Below, in pieces: positions 16,494 to 25,212 of a stretch of DNA of 64,000 nucleotides. A program made the position numbers and the translations under genes. Source of the stretch: Hedera helix (lineage: Eukaryota > Streptophyta > Magnoliopsida > Apiales > Araliaceae); the NCBI GenBank assembly GCA_947179155.2, contig OX359284.1, positions 12,774,432 through 12,838,431 of the forward strand, written 5' to 3'. Position 1 is the stretch's first letter. Every line of letters begins with the position of its first letter. The notes under the pieces were generated by a model. That model had not been told where the DNA came from, searched no databases, and saw nothing but the letters and a program-made list of their open reading frames with translations.

Positions 16494-17205
16494 TTATTAA
16501 AATATTATTAAATGATTAAAATGTTATTAAATGATGAATAACATTCGTAAATAATTAAAATATTATTAAGTGATTAATAATATTAATAAGTGATTAAAAT
16601 ATTATTAAATGGTTAATAATATTAAAAAGAGAATAAATATTATAAAATGGTTAATAATATTCATAAGTGATTAAAATATTATTAAATGGTTAATAATATT
16701 AATAAGCGATTAAAATATTATTAAATTGTTAATAATATTAAAAAGAGAATAAATATTATTAAATGGTTAATAATATTAATAAGTGATTAAAATATTATTA
16801 AATGATTAATAATATTAATAAGTGATTAAAATATTATTAAATGGTTAATAATATTAATAAGTGATTAAAATATTATTAAATGATTAATAATATTAATAAG
16901 TGATTGAAATATTATTAAATGATTAATAATATTAATAAATAATTAAAATATTATTAAATGGTTAATAATATTAAGAAGTGATTAAAATATTATTAAATGG
17001 TTAATAATATTAATAAATGATTAAAATATTATCAAATGATGAATAATATTTGTAAATGATTAAAATATTATTAAATAATTAATAATATTAATAAGTGATA
17101 AAAATATTATTAAATGGTTAATAATATTATGATTAAAATATTATTAAATAATTAATAATATTAGTAAGAGATTAAAATATTATTAAATAGTTAATAATAT
17201 TTGAA
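16494..17205. repeat. 39-bp tandem array; each unit contains a palindrome
   Basis: About 18 imperfect copies of a 39-bp unit. Each holds AATATTATTAA, a four-base spacer (ATGG or ATGA) and TTAATAATATT, so the arms are perfect 11-bp reverse complements. Variants include short deletions, and spacer changes are commoner than arm changes. There is no coding potential. Confidence 0.92.
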
Positions 17206-18355
17206 TGTAGTTGTATATTATCAAATGTAGATAATATTTTGGGGTATTTGGTATATTTTTAAATGTCCAAATCATTAAGTTATGTAAAAGAAGAAAGTTT
17301 AATTGAGTTAAACAAATGTAAATAATCCCTTTGGGACTAATTTAGACAACTTAATTAAATGTAAGTCGTATGAAGAATGTGTAGTGAAGGTGTAAGATGG
17401 TTAAGTGTACCCGACATGTCCAACTAGGTTTGGACTAGGGTTTTTGTCCGAAAGTCAAAAGTTTGTTTGTCGAACATTTTAAAAGTTAATAGATTGAAGT
17501 TAAGGTCTTAAGTTAAGACTAATTTATAGTCATTATAACTAATGATTATGTCAATTTTATATATAAATTGTAGGTTTAACGAATGACACAAATAAGCGTA
17601 AATGGTATGAGCGAACCAGACAAGTTTTTCAGAACTTGCTTCTATGTACATTGCTATGCTATAATATGATGTTAAATTGTTAATAGGAAGATACATTGAT
17701 GATATTTGTGATATGTGAACAACATGAGATATGGTTACATGTGAAATATGTACAGATATGAAGCATAATTTGCTAGATGCTAATTGTTTATTGTATGTGA
17801 TGCATACGATATATGAAGCATTCATAAAATGAAAAGTATGAAATACATGATGTAAGAATAAAATGTAGAGCATGTATAATATGTGAAGCATGTAATGTGT
17901 TATGTGTAACTATTAAACTTACTAAGTCATCGTGCTCACTCTTGTTTAAAACCAATATTTTCAGATAGTGCAAGTTATTCGAAGTTTTTGATAAAGATCA
18001 AGAAACAGGAATGTATATTACATTCACTAAAGGTTTAACACGACTATTGTAGATATCAATCCGAATTGGACAGGTAAAATGATTGTGTAGTATAAGAATT
18101 GGTTGGTATGTAGTATGAGTGTTAAATACTAAAATTAATTGTAATAAAATGTCGTATCATGTATGATATTGAGACATACTAGGAATGTATAAAGATTGCG
18201 ATTCTGGAATAGAAAGAGATGATGTAAAATTGTAAATAAATGATTATTTAGCAATTATAATATTGTTGTAATTCATAAACAATAAGGAAAATTAGTACTA
18301 GTGTTGAACCGGATCCGAGGTCCAAGGGACCCGGATTTTGGGTCGTCACAAATCT

Positions 18356-18511
18356 AGTTAAAGAACCACTAGTGAGAAAAGGATCTTATCGACATAAGTA
18401 TAGCCTTGTGTGTGCACAACAAACTATAGTTTATTCAATAGGTAGACAACTCTTTGTCAATTACATTAACATGTAACTCCTTTTTATTTTACCATTTAGA
18501 TTATTATGATC
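18356..18511 (-). mobile_element. probable copia leader fragment left of the viral array
   Basis: This is the continuation of the sequence interrupted by the 5.2-kb insertion: removing that insertion and one AATCT copy joins 13129 to 18351. On the minus strand it lies upstream of the copia gag, so it is best read as 5' leader. It stops where the geminivirus-like sequence starts at about 18512. Confidence 0.5.
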
Positions 18512-18672
18512 AAGTCGTCAGAATCACCATGCTCCTTGATATCTTCATGATATAACTTCAACACTCGTTCAAAGCCCAAATACCGTAAATTTTGAAAAAA
18601 ATCAAAAAAATCCCGAAATGTCATAATTGGTACTCTGCCATGTACTGGACATTTCGACCACTTACACGACAT
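18512..18672 (-). pseudogene. virion-sense leftmost ORF fragment (unit A)
   Basis: Similar to the N-terminal part of the 95-codon ORF at 25213-25500: same ATG context at the edge of the intergenic region and about 54 shared codons. It is then cut at 18512 by the array's left junction, so the viral array starts inside this gene. Its position, diverging from Rep across the intergenic region, is that of a geminiviral virion-sense gene. Confidence 0.7.
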
Positions 18673-19280
18673 TTTTAAAAAAAAATGTAGTTTGGAAGGT
18701 CAGGGGTGGTAAAGCAAAAAAATTGAATATAATCATAAGGAAAGACAAGCCTTTAAAGTTATCGAATAAAGTGGTAACACGTGGCATCGATGTCCCTCCA
18801 AGTACAGACAAAAAGTACAATGTGCAGCACGCGTACTGTTCCAAACTTGGGCGGGAAGAAAAGTTCAAATTTTGAAATTTGAAATGCAAAATTTTGAATT
18901 TTAAAAAAACCCACTTACTGTCACTAATTTTAATTTATTATTATATCTAAAAAATAATTGACAAGACACAAAGCTTACTCTGCAAGCTTTAGCAAAATGT
19001 GAATCTTGAATTTTGAAAATTTGAATTTTGAATATTAAAGTGTGAAAAATTCAAAATAGTACTGATTGCTACAGTAAAAGCACGTGCGTACACGTGGCGC
19101 ACGTGGCTACAGTACCCAACTAACTCACTTTTCGCTACAGTATTCACTTCTCGCCCAAAAAGGCGCTGCGCGTGCCCTGTTCATATTTTTTTCCCATAAT
19201 GCCCTTGACCGTACTACCCTTACTGTAGCGAATATTCCCTGAATATTCCCTCTTAGCCAATCACCAACGGACAAGTGGCG

Positions 19281-19317
19281 GGGAACGCCTCTATAATATT
19301 ATATTAGAGGTGTTCCC
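19281..19317 (+). other. rolling-circle origin hairpin, variant nonanucleotide (unit A)
   Basis: A 13-bp GC-containing stem (GGGAACGCCTCTA with TAGAGGTGTTCCC, one G:T pair) frames an 11-base AT loop that reads TAATATTAT. The geminiviral nonanucleotide is TAATATTAC, so the last base differs. An iteron-like GTGGCGG touches the left arm. Confidence 0.88.
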
Positions 19318-19401
19318 AAAGGGCAAGGGTAAGATCGTCTTTTCATATTTTTTTATTATAAAAATGTCACTCCGCTGCTCCAGTTAATGTAGGACTTTAA
19401 A

Positions 19402-19416
19402 GTGGCGGTTATAAAT
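19402..19416 (+). promoter_or_regulatory. iteron-like GTGGCGG and TATA box of Rep (unit A)
   Basis: GTGGCGG (19402-19408) repeats the motif at 19275-19281 and lies two bases before TATAAAT (19410-19416), 43 bp upstream of the Rep ATG. In geminiviruses Rep-binding iterons lie beside the Rep TATA box and near the hairpin, as here. In unit B the second copy is degenerate (GTAACGG). Confidence 0.65.
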
Positions 19417-19458
19417 GGTTATTACTGTTTAGAGTAGTTAGTTTCCTTCTTCCTGAAA

Positions 19459-20535
19459 ATGCCTCGACAGAACTCCTTCAGAATTCAATCTAAAAATATT
19501 TTCTTAACCTATCCAAGATGCCCATTACCAAAAACAGAGTGTCTTGAGCTCTTCCTCAAGATCCATTACTCCATTACTCCCATATACATACGTGCGTGTG
19601 CTGAAATCCATGAACATGGAACTCCGCATCTTCATTGCCTCATTGAATTCAGTGCAAAATTTCAAACAACAAACCCAAAATTCTTCGATTTGGTTTTCAA
19701 CACTCACTCAACTCATTTTCATCCTAATATTCAATCCGCTAAAAATGTTGTTGTTGTTCAATCCTATATTTCGAAAGGAGGAGATTACTGCGAGCATGGC
19801 ACTTTTATTGATAATTCCAAAACACAAGTATCTGCTAAAAATATAAATCAGTTTTATTACGCTGCGCTTGCCACCAAAGATAAGGAAATTGCTATGAAGA
19901 TGATCATGGAGGGTGATTCAAGAACTTATTGGAACAATTGGGAAAGACTCTCGCACAATTGGGATCGGATGTTCCAAAAAGGTCCAGAAGTGTACATCAG
20001 TCCTTGTACAGAATTCAACAACATCCCTGTGGACCTTCAAGAATGGTCCAGGGATAACATTCGTGATAAAGATCACAGGTCTTATAGGCCTAAGTCTATT
20101 GTGATTGAGGGTCCAACTCGCTTAGGAAAAACTCTGTGGTCTCGATCCTTAGGCCCACATAATTATTATTGTGGCCACTTAGATATGGCCAAACATAACA
20201 ACGACGTTTATTATAACGTCATTGATGACGTACCTCCAAAGTACATCAAGCATTGGAGATAGTTCTTTGGAAGCCAGCACAACTGGAGATCAAATTGTCA
20301 ATACGCCAAGCCTATTATGATAAAAGGGGGTGTACCGACCATTTTTCTATGCAACAGTGGGCCCGAAACCTCCTATAAAGAATTCCTAGATATAATTGAG
20401 AATGTAGCCCTCAAAGAGTGGACACTATCAAACGCATAATTTTTCTTCGTCACCCAATCCTTTTTCTCCAACACCTCCCAAAATCAAACCCCTTCACGCG
20501 AGATTGAAGAAGAAGACGAGGAGGAAGTAAATTAA
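19459..20535 (+). pseudogene. rep: geminivirus-like replication initiator protein Rep (C1), pseudogene, unit A
   Basis: Geminiviral Rep is the HUH endonuclease and SF3 helicase that nicks the origin and drives rolling-circle replication in the plant nucleus. The reading frame spans 358 codons, the usual family length. Visible parts are motif I FLTYPRC (res 15-21), motif II HLH (57-59), the Rep-specific middle region (about 75-92), motif III with catalytic Tyr103 and Lys106 (YISK), Walker A GPTRLGKT (218-225) and Walker B with IDD near 255. The ATG at 19459 is set by the MPRQ start, which both copies share. The frame is interrupted by TAG at 20260 and TAA at 20437. The last 92 codons, including the motif C region, lie beyond the first stop, so the helicase would be truncated. 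The stop at 20260 is absent from unit B. Confidence 0.95.
19616..19846 (+). CDS. C4-like ORF overlapping Rep (unit A)
   Basis: A 76-codon frame starts at an ATG in the Rep motif II region, 157 bp inside Rep and in the +1 frame. In begomovirus-like genomes the C4 (AC4) gene sits at this spot. An in-frame ATG six bases upstream (19610) is the alternative start. It lacks the glycine after Met that N-myristoylated C4 proteins carry. It is hydrophobic in its middle part. Open frames inside Rep can arise by chance, so the call rests on position and on conservation of the frame in unit B. Confidence 0.45.
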   Translation: MELRIFIASLNSVQNFKQQTQNSSIWFSTLTQLIFILIFNPLKMLLLFNPIFRKEEITASMALLLIIPKHKYLLKI

Positions 20536-20665
20536 ATTCAACTGCGGTGGCCTTCTCTTTCATGTCAATGGTTGTAGCGCCGACCATCAACTGCTACCGT
20601 CTCATGCAAATAGGGGTCTTATCAGACAAAATAAAAAAATCCCTCCACTTCTGGTCCAAGATCCA
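20402..20665 (+). pseudogene. C2/TrAP remnant (unit A)
   Basis: This matches unit B 23093-23350 but is dead: the start ATG is followed at once by TAG (20405), a TAA sits in the basic region, and the second cysteine of the CxC pair is lost. Similarity to unit B stops at about 20665, just after GTCCAAGA, so the acidic tail and the rest of C3 are gone from this unit. Confidence 0.7.
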
Positions 20666-20697
20666 ATTTAAGGTTAACCACTTCAAAGGACCCAGAA

Positions 20698-21108
20698 TTG
20701 ATTACTTTTAGGCCTCCTAAGATTCATATATTAAACCCTAAATTTAATGAAGATCAAGTGGACGTCTGGCATGTGGCAGATACTATACCGGACAGACAAT
20801 TTTGTAGAACTATATCTACGGGACACATTCAACCTAACCAATTTGTCAGAACAGTTACATGTTTGCAAGGAAAGACCCACTCGGATGTCAGCACACATTG
20901 CGCAAGGAATTCTTTATCTGGAATTCCTTTTGAAAATCAAATCAACGACGGAGATCCCGGTCCATCAATTTCTGAAGTTGGTGCTTCATCCGCACTAAAT
21001 GTTATGTTAACAACTGAACAGTTGGGCATACTAACAAGTACAATTGTTAAATCAGCCATTGAAGCAATGAAGCAGCAGATGACAACACCTGGCAAACCAA
21101 AATTTTAG
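20698..21108 (+). pseudogene. unrecognised 136-codon open segment in unit A
   Basis: An open frame with no ATG near its 5' end lies between the C2/C3 breakpoint and the convergent minus-strand ORF. It has no counterpart in unit B. The predicted peptide is mixed polar, has three cysteines, and its C-terminal third looks helical (LTTEQLGILTSTIVKSAIEA). I recognise no family. By position it replaces the C3 3' end, so it could be recombinant viral sequence, captured DNA or a displaced exon. A short downstream stretch contains an AATAAG-type signal. Confidence 0.4.
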
Positions 21109-21333
21109 TTTTTCCTTTATTTTTTTGTTGATTATTGTAAAGCACTACTACGCTTACCACCATTAATAAGAGATTTGTTAAATTTTGGTATTTCGTACTT
21201 TTTTATCTCTCAAAACTTAATGAAATGTGTAGGATGAAAATGAATTAAGGAGGATGAATACACATTTATTTCATTAATGGTAATACACAATTCTTGAGTT
21301 TACATTAATGAAAATTCGACATCTTTCTCTACT

Positions 21334-21609
21334 CTACCATACACAAAAGATCAAAGGACAATTCTCTTTACAATTAGAATAGCTCCCTCGAACTTTTGTC
21401 CCACGATCCCTAAAACTACTTATAATCCTTTTATATTTGAGGGGAATAAATCTCTTCAAAACTACACATCCGCCAACTAGAGCATGACAAAATTGAAATG
21501 TCTCACAACACAAAACAGTGAATCGATTGGTTACATCTGGACGGACATGAACGCCAACACGAGATACGTGTTCTCCTTCCCCTCTTACAAACACATCATC
21601 AAAACCCAC
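21334..21609 (-). pseudogene. virion-sense ORF fragment (unit A), possible coat protein relic
   Basis: A 91-codon frame on the strand opposite Rep runs up to the intergenic region, where virion-sense genes of a geminivirus lie. It has no ATG: it is open through the junction at about 21605, so it looks 5'-truncated. It is unlike the ORF at 25213-25500. It has several basic residues and cysteines. A coat protein origin is a positional guess only; I could not match any motif with confidence. Confidence 0.35.
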
Positions 21610-22157
21610 TTACTGTCACTAATTTTAATTTATTATTATATCTGAAAAATAATTGATAAGACACAAAGCTTACTCTACAAGCTTCAGCAAAATGTGAATT
21701 TTGAATTTTAAAATTTTGAATTTTGAATATTAAAGTGTGAAAAATTCAAAATAGTACTTATTGCTATGGTAAAAGCACGTGCGTAAACATGGCGCACGTG
21801 GCTACAGTACCCAACTAACTCACTTTTCGCTACAGTACTCACTTCTCGCCCAAAAAGGCGCTGCGCGTACCCTGTTCATATTTTTTTGTCCAAAATTCCC
21901 TTGACCGTACTACTATTACTGTAGCGAATATTCCCCGAATATTCTCTCTCAGCCAATCACCAGCGGACACGTGGCGGGGAACGCCTCTGTAATATTATAT
22001 TAGAGGCGTTCCCAAAGGGCAAGGGTAAGATCGTCTTTTTATACTTTTTTTTTAATATAAAAAAGTCACTCCGTTGCTCCAACCAATGTAGGACTTTGAA
22101 GTAACGGTTATAAACAGTTATTACTGTTTAGAGTAGTTAGTTTCCTTCTTCTTAAAA
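21605..22157. promoter_or_regulatory. geminivirus-like intergenic region (unit B)
   Basis: A 553-bp copy of the unit A region, beginning at the CCCACTTACTG landmark and therefore lacking the first 236 bp next to the virion-sense start. It keeps two direct GCTACAGTA motifs (21801, 21829) and the inverted one (21917); the first has decayed. It also keeps GTGGCGG (21971-21977), the hairpin and a TATAAA before Rep. Confidence 0.85.
21977..22013 (+). other. rolling-circle origin hairpin, variant nonanucleotide (unit B)
   Basis: A perfect 12-bp stem (GGGAACGCCTCT with AGAGGCGTTCCC) encloses a 13-base loop containing the same TAATATTAT variant as unit A. The stem is intact where unit A has a wobble, so the two hairpins diverged independently while sharing the odd loop. 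Confidence 0.88.
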
Positions 22158-23226
22158 ATGCCTCGACAGAATTCCTTCAGAATTCAATCCAGAAATATTT
22201 TCTTAACCTATCCAAGATGCCTATTACCAAAAACAGAGTGTCTTGAGCTCTTCCTCAAGATCCATTACTCCATTACTCCTGTATACATACGTGTGTGTGC
22301 TGAACTCCATGAAAATGGAACTTCGCATCTTCATTGTCTCATTTAATTCAGTGCAAAATTTCAAACAACAAACCCAAAATTCTTCGATTTGGTTTCCAAC
22401 ACTCGTTCAACTCATTTTCATCCTAATATTCAATCCGCTAAAAATACTGCTGCAGTTTAATCCTATATTTCAAGAGGAGATTACTATGAGCATGGCACTT
22501 TTATTGATAATTCCAAAACACAAGTATCTGCTGAAAGCATAAATTAGCTTTATTACGTTGCGCTAGCCAGATAAGAAAATTGCTATGAAGATGATCATGG
22601 AGGGTGATTACAGAACTTATTGTAACAATTGGGAAAGACTCTCGCACAATTGGGATCGGATGTTCCAGAAAGGTCCAGAAGTGTACATCAGTCCCTGTAC
22701 AGAATTCAACAACGTCCTTGTGGACCTTCAAGAATGGGCCAGGGATAACATTCGTGATAAAGATCATAGGTCTTATAGGCCCAAGTCTATTGTGATCGAG
22801 GGTCCAACTCGCTTAGGAAAAACTCTGTGGGCTCAATCCTTAGGCCCACATAATTATTATTGTGGCCACTTAGATATGGCCAAACATAACAACGACATTT
22901 ATTATAACGTCATTGATGACGTACCTCTAAAGTACGTCAAGCATTGGAGAGAGTTCTTTGGAAGCCAGCACAATTGGAGATCAAATTGTAAGTACGCCAA
23001 GCCTATTATGATAAAATGGGGTGTATCGACCATTTTTCTATGCAACAGTGGGCCCGAAACCTCCTATAAAGAATTCCTAAATAGTATTGAGAATGTCGCC
23101 CTTAAAGAGTGGACACTGTCAAACGCAAAATTTTTCTTCGTCGCCCAATCCTTCTTCTCCAACACCTCCCCAAATCAAACCCCTACACGCGAGATCGAAG
23201 AAGAAGACGAGGAGGAAGCAAATTAA
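22158..23226 (+). pseudogene. rep: geminivirus-like Rep (C1), pseudogene, unit B
   Basis: A second copy of the Rep gene, closely similar to 19459-20535. The N-terminal nuclease half is broken by a stop at 22344 just after motif II, then by small deletions and further stops around the motif III region and at about 22540-22580. From 22585 to 23226 the frame is open for 213 codons and keeps the helicase half (GPTRLGKT Walker A, IDD Walker B, LCNSGP motif C, acidic C-terminal EEEDEEE). Unit A has the complementary pattern: intact nuclease half, broken helicase half. The last 130 bp or so overlap C2. Confidence 0.95.
22315..22542 (+). CDS. C4-like ORF overlapping Rep (unit B)
   Basis: A 75-codon frame at the same relative position as 19616-19846 and similar along its length. 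It stays open although the overlapping Rep frame has a stop and indels here; a 4-base deletion is offset within the same stretch. A likely explanation is chance plus recent decay. Real selection on C4 is the alternative. Confidence 0.4.
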   Translation: MELRIFIVSFNSVQNFKQQTQNSSIWFPTLVQLIFILIFNPLKILLQFNPIFQEEITMSMALLLIIPKHKYLLKA

Positions 23227-23534
23227 ATTCAACTGCGACTGCCTTCTCTTTCATGTCAATGGTTGCAGCGCCGACCACCAACTGCTACCGTCTCATGCAA
23301 ACAGGGGTCTTATCAGACAAAATAAAAAAAACCCCTCCACTTCCAGTCCAAGACAACAATGAACGACAACCAGTTCATAACTATAATATGTTTCAATTAC
23401 AACCTCCGAAAGGCACTGAGGATCAAGACGGGGATACTGACTATCACCACTTGGATGACCTCAATTTTTCCCAGCTCTATGACGAAGGATTACTTTACCA
23501 TGCGTATCAAGGCCAGAATTTATTCGATGATTAA
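23093..23534 (+). pseudogene. C2/TrAP-like transcriptional activator, frame-broken (unit B)
   Basis: In begomovirus-like genomes C2 overlaps the 3' end of Rep in the +1 frame and encodes a nuclear activator and silencing suppressor. Here a frame starts at ATG 23093, 134 bp before the Rep stop. It carries a basic cluster (SKKKTRRK) and a Cys/His-rich stretch starting FNCDC, with an HVNGC and a later SH pair. It ends at 23362. The acidic tail expected of an activation domain (rich in D, E, Y and L) is open in the next frame up to 23534. The switch lies at the A8C4 run at 23324-23335, where unit A is one base shorter. Confidence 0.75.
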
Positions 23535-23591
23535 TAATTTAGGAGTCATTAGTCCTGATTCTGTGTACTTAGCATGTAATTTAAGTTGTGC
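23253..23591 (+). pseudogene. C3/REn-like replication enhancer, frame-broken (unit B)
   Basis: C3 (REn) binds Rep and boosts viral DNA replication; its gene overlaps C2 and starts shortly after the Rep stop. A start at 23253 or 23259 opens a short N-terminal piece. After the A8C4 run the frame moves by one, and a conserved-looking C-terminal part (a FNYNLRKAL block and an NNLGVIS block) reads to the solo LTR at 23592. Beyond the insertion, joining the host sequence at 25059 would give a stop two codons later, so the LTR landed at the gene's very end. The call rests on position plus recognisable blocks. Confidence 0.72.
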
Positions 23592-25053
23592 TGATAGGGT
23601 TAAATTATATGCTATTTTTATTCCCTAATACTTAGTTTTTATATTTATTGTGTGCTTAAATGTTTAATTATTTAGCTCATTTTGGTTTTAATAGGTTTTA
23701 TAGGGTTTTATTTAATTTATGTTAATTTAGGTAATTTTATAGTATTTTACATTTCTTTTTTATTTATGTGTTTTCATTTATTTTTAATATTTTAGGTGTT
23801 TTATTAATTATTATGTGTTTTTATTATTCTTAGTATTTTTAATTAATTTATATTTATTTTTAATTAATTTATATTTATTTTTGTAGGAAAATTAAAGCTG
23901 ATGGCATTTCTGTAAATAAACTGACAATTCAAGAAGCGCGCAATGCGCGGTACCTGATAAAGGAAAGAAAAAAAAACGTGCGCATGACAGCTGGATGCGT
24001 GTCCCTCTCTCCTGTATGAGCTGGCCAGATTTCCTTTTTCTTTTCGAGTGGTTCTCGGCTTTCATGAATAAATTAATTAAATAAATTCTAATTTCAATTT
24101 GAAAAAGGAAAAATAAATAGGAAATTTTATATTTTATTATTTTGTATTTTAAATCTTATTAGGGTTTAAAAATTGCAAATCCTATTAGGGTTAGGAGGTT
24201 TATGAAGCCTATAAATAGAGGGCTTAAGATACAATGTAAAATACAACTTTTCTATTAGAAAAATTATCTCTTCTATTATTTAGTATTCTTTACAATTATG
24301 AGTAGTTAATTTATTTTTCTTGGTTTAAGTTATTAAAGTCATCAGATTTATACACTGTGAGATCTAATTTATTTTAATTTTTCAATTTATATTTTGATTA
24401 TTGAATATTCTTCTATGCTTAATTTTATGATTGGTTTGTTTAATTGCTAGGAGTACTACTAGTTTATTATTCATATTAATCTACTGCTATTTGTGAAGCA
24501 ACTAAGTTTAATAATAATTGTTTTGCAGATCAAAAGATTATTCTATCTTAGGAAGAATGTTCATCTAAATTAAATGCAAACACGTGGCTTGTGTTGTTTA
24601 GTTCAACGATCTCTAATTCTTAAAGCTGCTATTAAATTAAATCTTTAGCACGTGTCGGGGGTTGTTTAATAGTAAGGGTAATTTAGAACGCGTGTGTCTA
24701 CTTATCTAAAATTAAGGAGATAGGAGAAAAATTATTCCACCTGCGAGTAGTTCTTTCTACGGTGAATGTTTAAAATATTAATTGATTTATTCTAGTATCA
24801 GTGATCAGTTGTAAATTCTTGATGGTGGATGTTGACTTAAACCAAGGTTTTTTCTTCTCATTTATTTCTTGTATATTTATTTTAATTAATTTTATTTAAA
24901 TTATTTCTTTAATTCAAAAACCCCCCAATTTTGGTTTACGAAAACATAAAATTAAATTAATCATTCTCTGTGGGATCGACTCTTGCTTACACTACTACAT
25001 TATTATTTTTCCAAAGTAAGATTTTATTTTTGGGTGTTTGCGACAGCACACCA
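23592..25053 (+). mobile_element. Athila-family solo LTR inside the viral array, TSD TGTGC
   Basis: A 1462-bp LTR (TGATAGGG...ACACCA) is flanked by TGTGC at 23587-23591 and 25054-25058. It is a close relative of the LTR at 54766-56373. It has a TATA box (TATAAATA, 24210-24217) and the conserved end phrase GTGGGATCGACTCTTGC. No internal region is present, so it arose by LTR-LTR recombination after insertion. Confidence 0.95.
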
Positions 25054-25212
25054 TGTGCTGATTGAAAATTATGTTCTAATCACAGTGTAAAATGGAAATG
25101 TATTTCATTTTACGATGAGGAATGAAAATATTAATTATTATTAATATTATTGCAAATTACATTAACAACTACTGTGCAAATCAAAGTACAAAGAAAACAC
25201 TAGCTTCACAAC

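Larger units (their letters stand above)
13135..18350. mobile_element. 5.2-kb LTR-like insertion with AATCT target duplication
   Basis: The block begins TGTAATATCCC and ends GGGTCGTCACA, with AATCT directly repeated at 13130-13134 and 18351-18355. The duplication and TG...CA ends support one retrotransposon insertion. No gag or pol coding is visible, so it is a very long solo LTR or a large non-autonomous derivative. It contains a (TA)n tract and a 39-bp tandem array. Its first 560 bp or so resemble 27335-27900. Confidence 0.75.
18673..19458. promoter_or_regulatory. geminivirus-like large intergenic region (unit A)
   Basis: A 786-bp non-coding region lies between the virion-sense fragment (minus) and Rep (plus). 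It contains three direct GCTACAGTA copies (19068, 19106, 19134) and one inverted copy (19221). It also has three ACGTG-type motifs at 19081-19105, the origin hairpin at 19281-19317, two GTGGCGG repeats (19275-19281 and 19402-19408) and a TATA box just before Rep. In geminiviruses this region is the divergent promoter and the replication origin. Function today is not implied. Confidence 0.85.

Noticed and set aside
16494..17205. CRISPR-like array because of regular repeats
   Set aside because: There are no unique spacers; it is a contiguous tandem repeat in a plant retroelement.
17508..17973. Minus-strand 127- and 61-codon frames with many Met/His/Ile residues
   Set aside because: Low-complexity translation of AT-rich DNA inside the 5.2-kb insertion.
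18627..18889. Open frames on both strands inside the viral intergenic region (82 and 75 codons)
   Set aside because: They overlap each other in non-coding sequence repeated at 25.5 kb without conserved frames, and resemble nothing.
21334..21609. Firm call of a geminiviral coat protein
   Set aside because: Only position supports it; no confident motif match, and the frame has no start codon.
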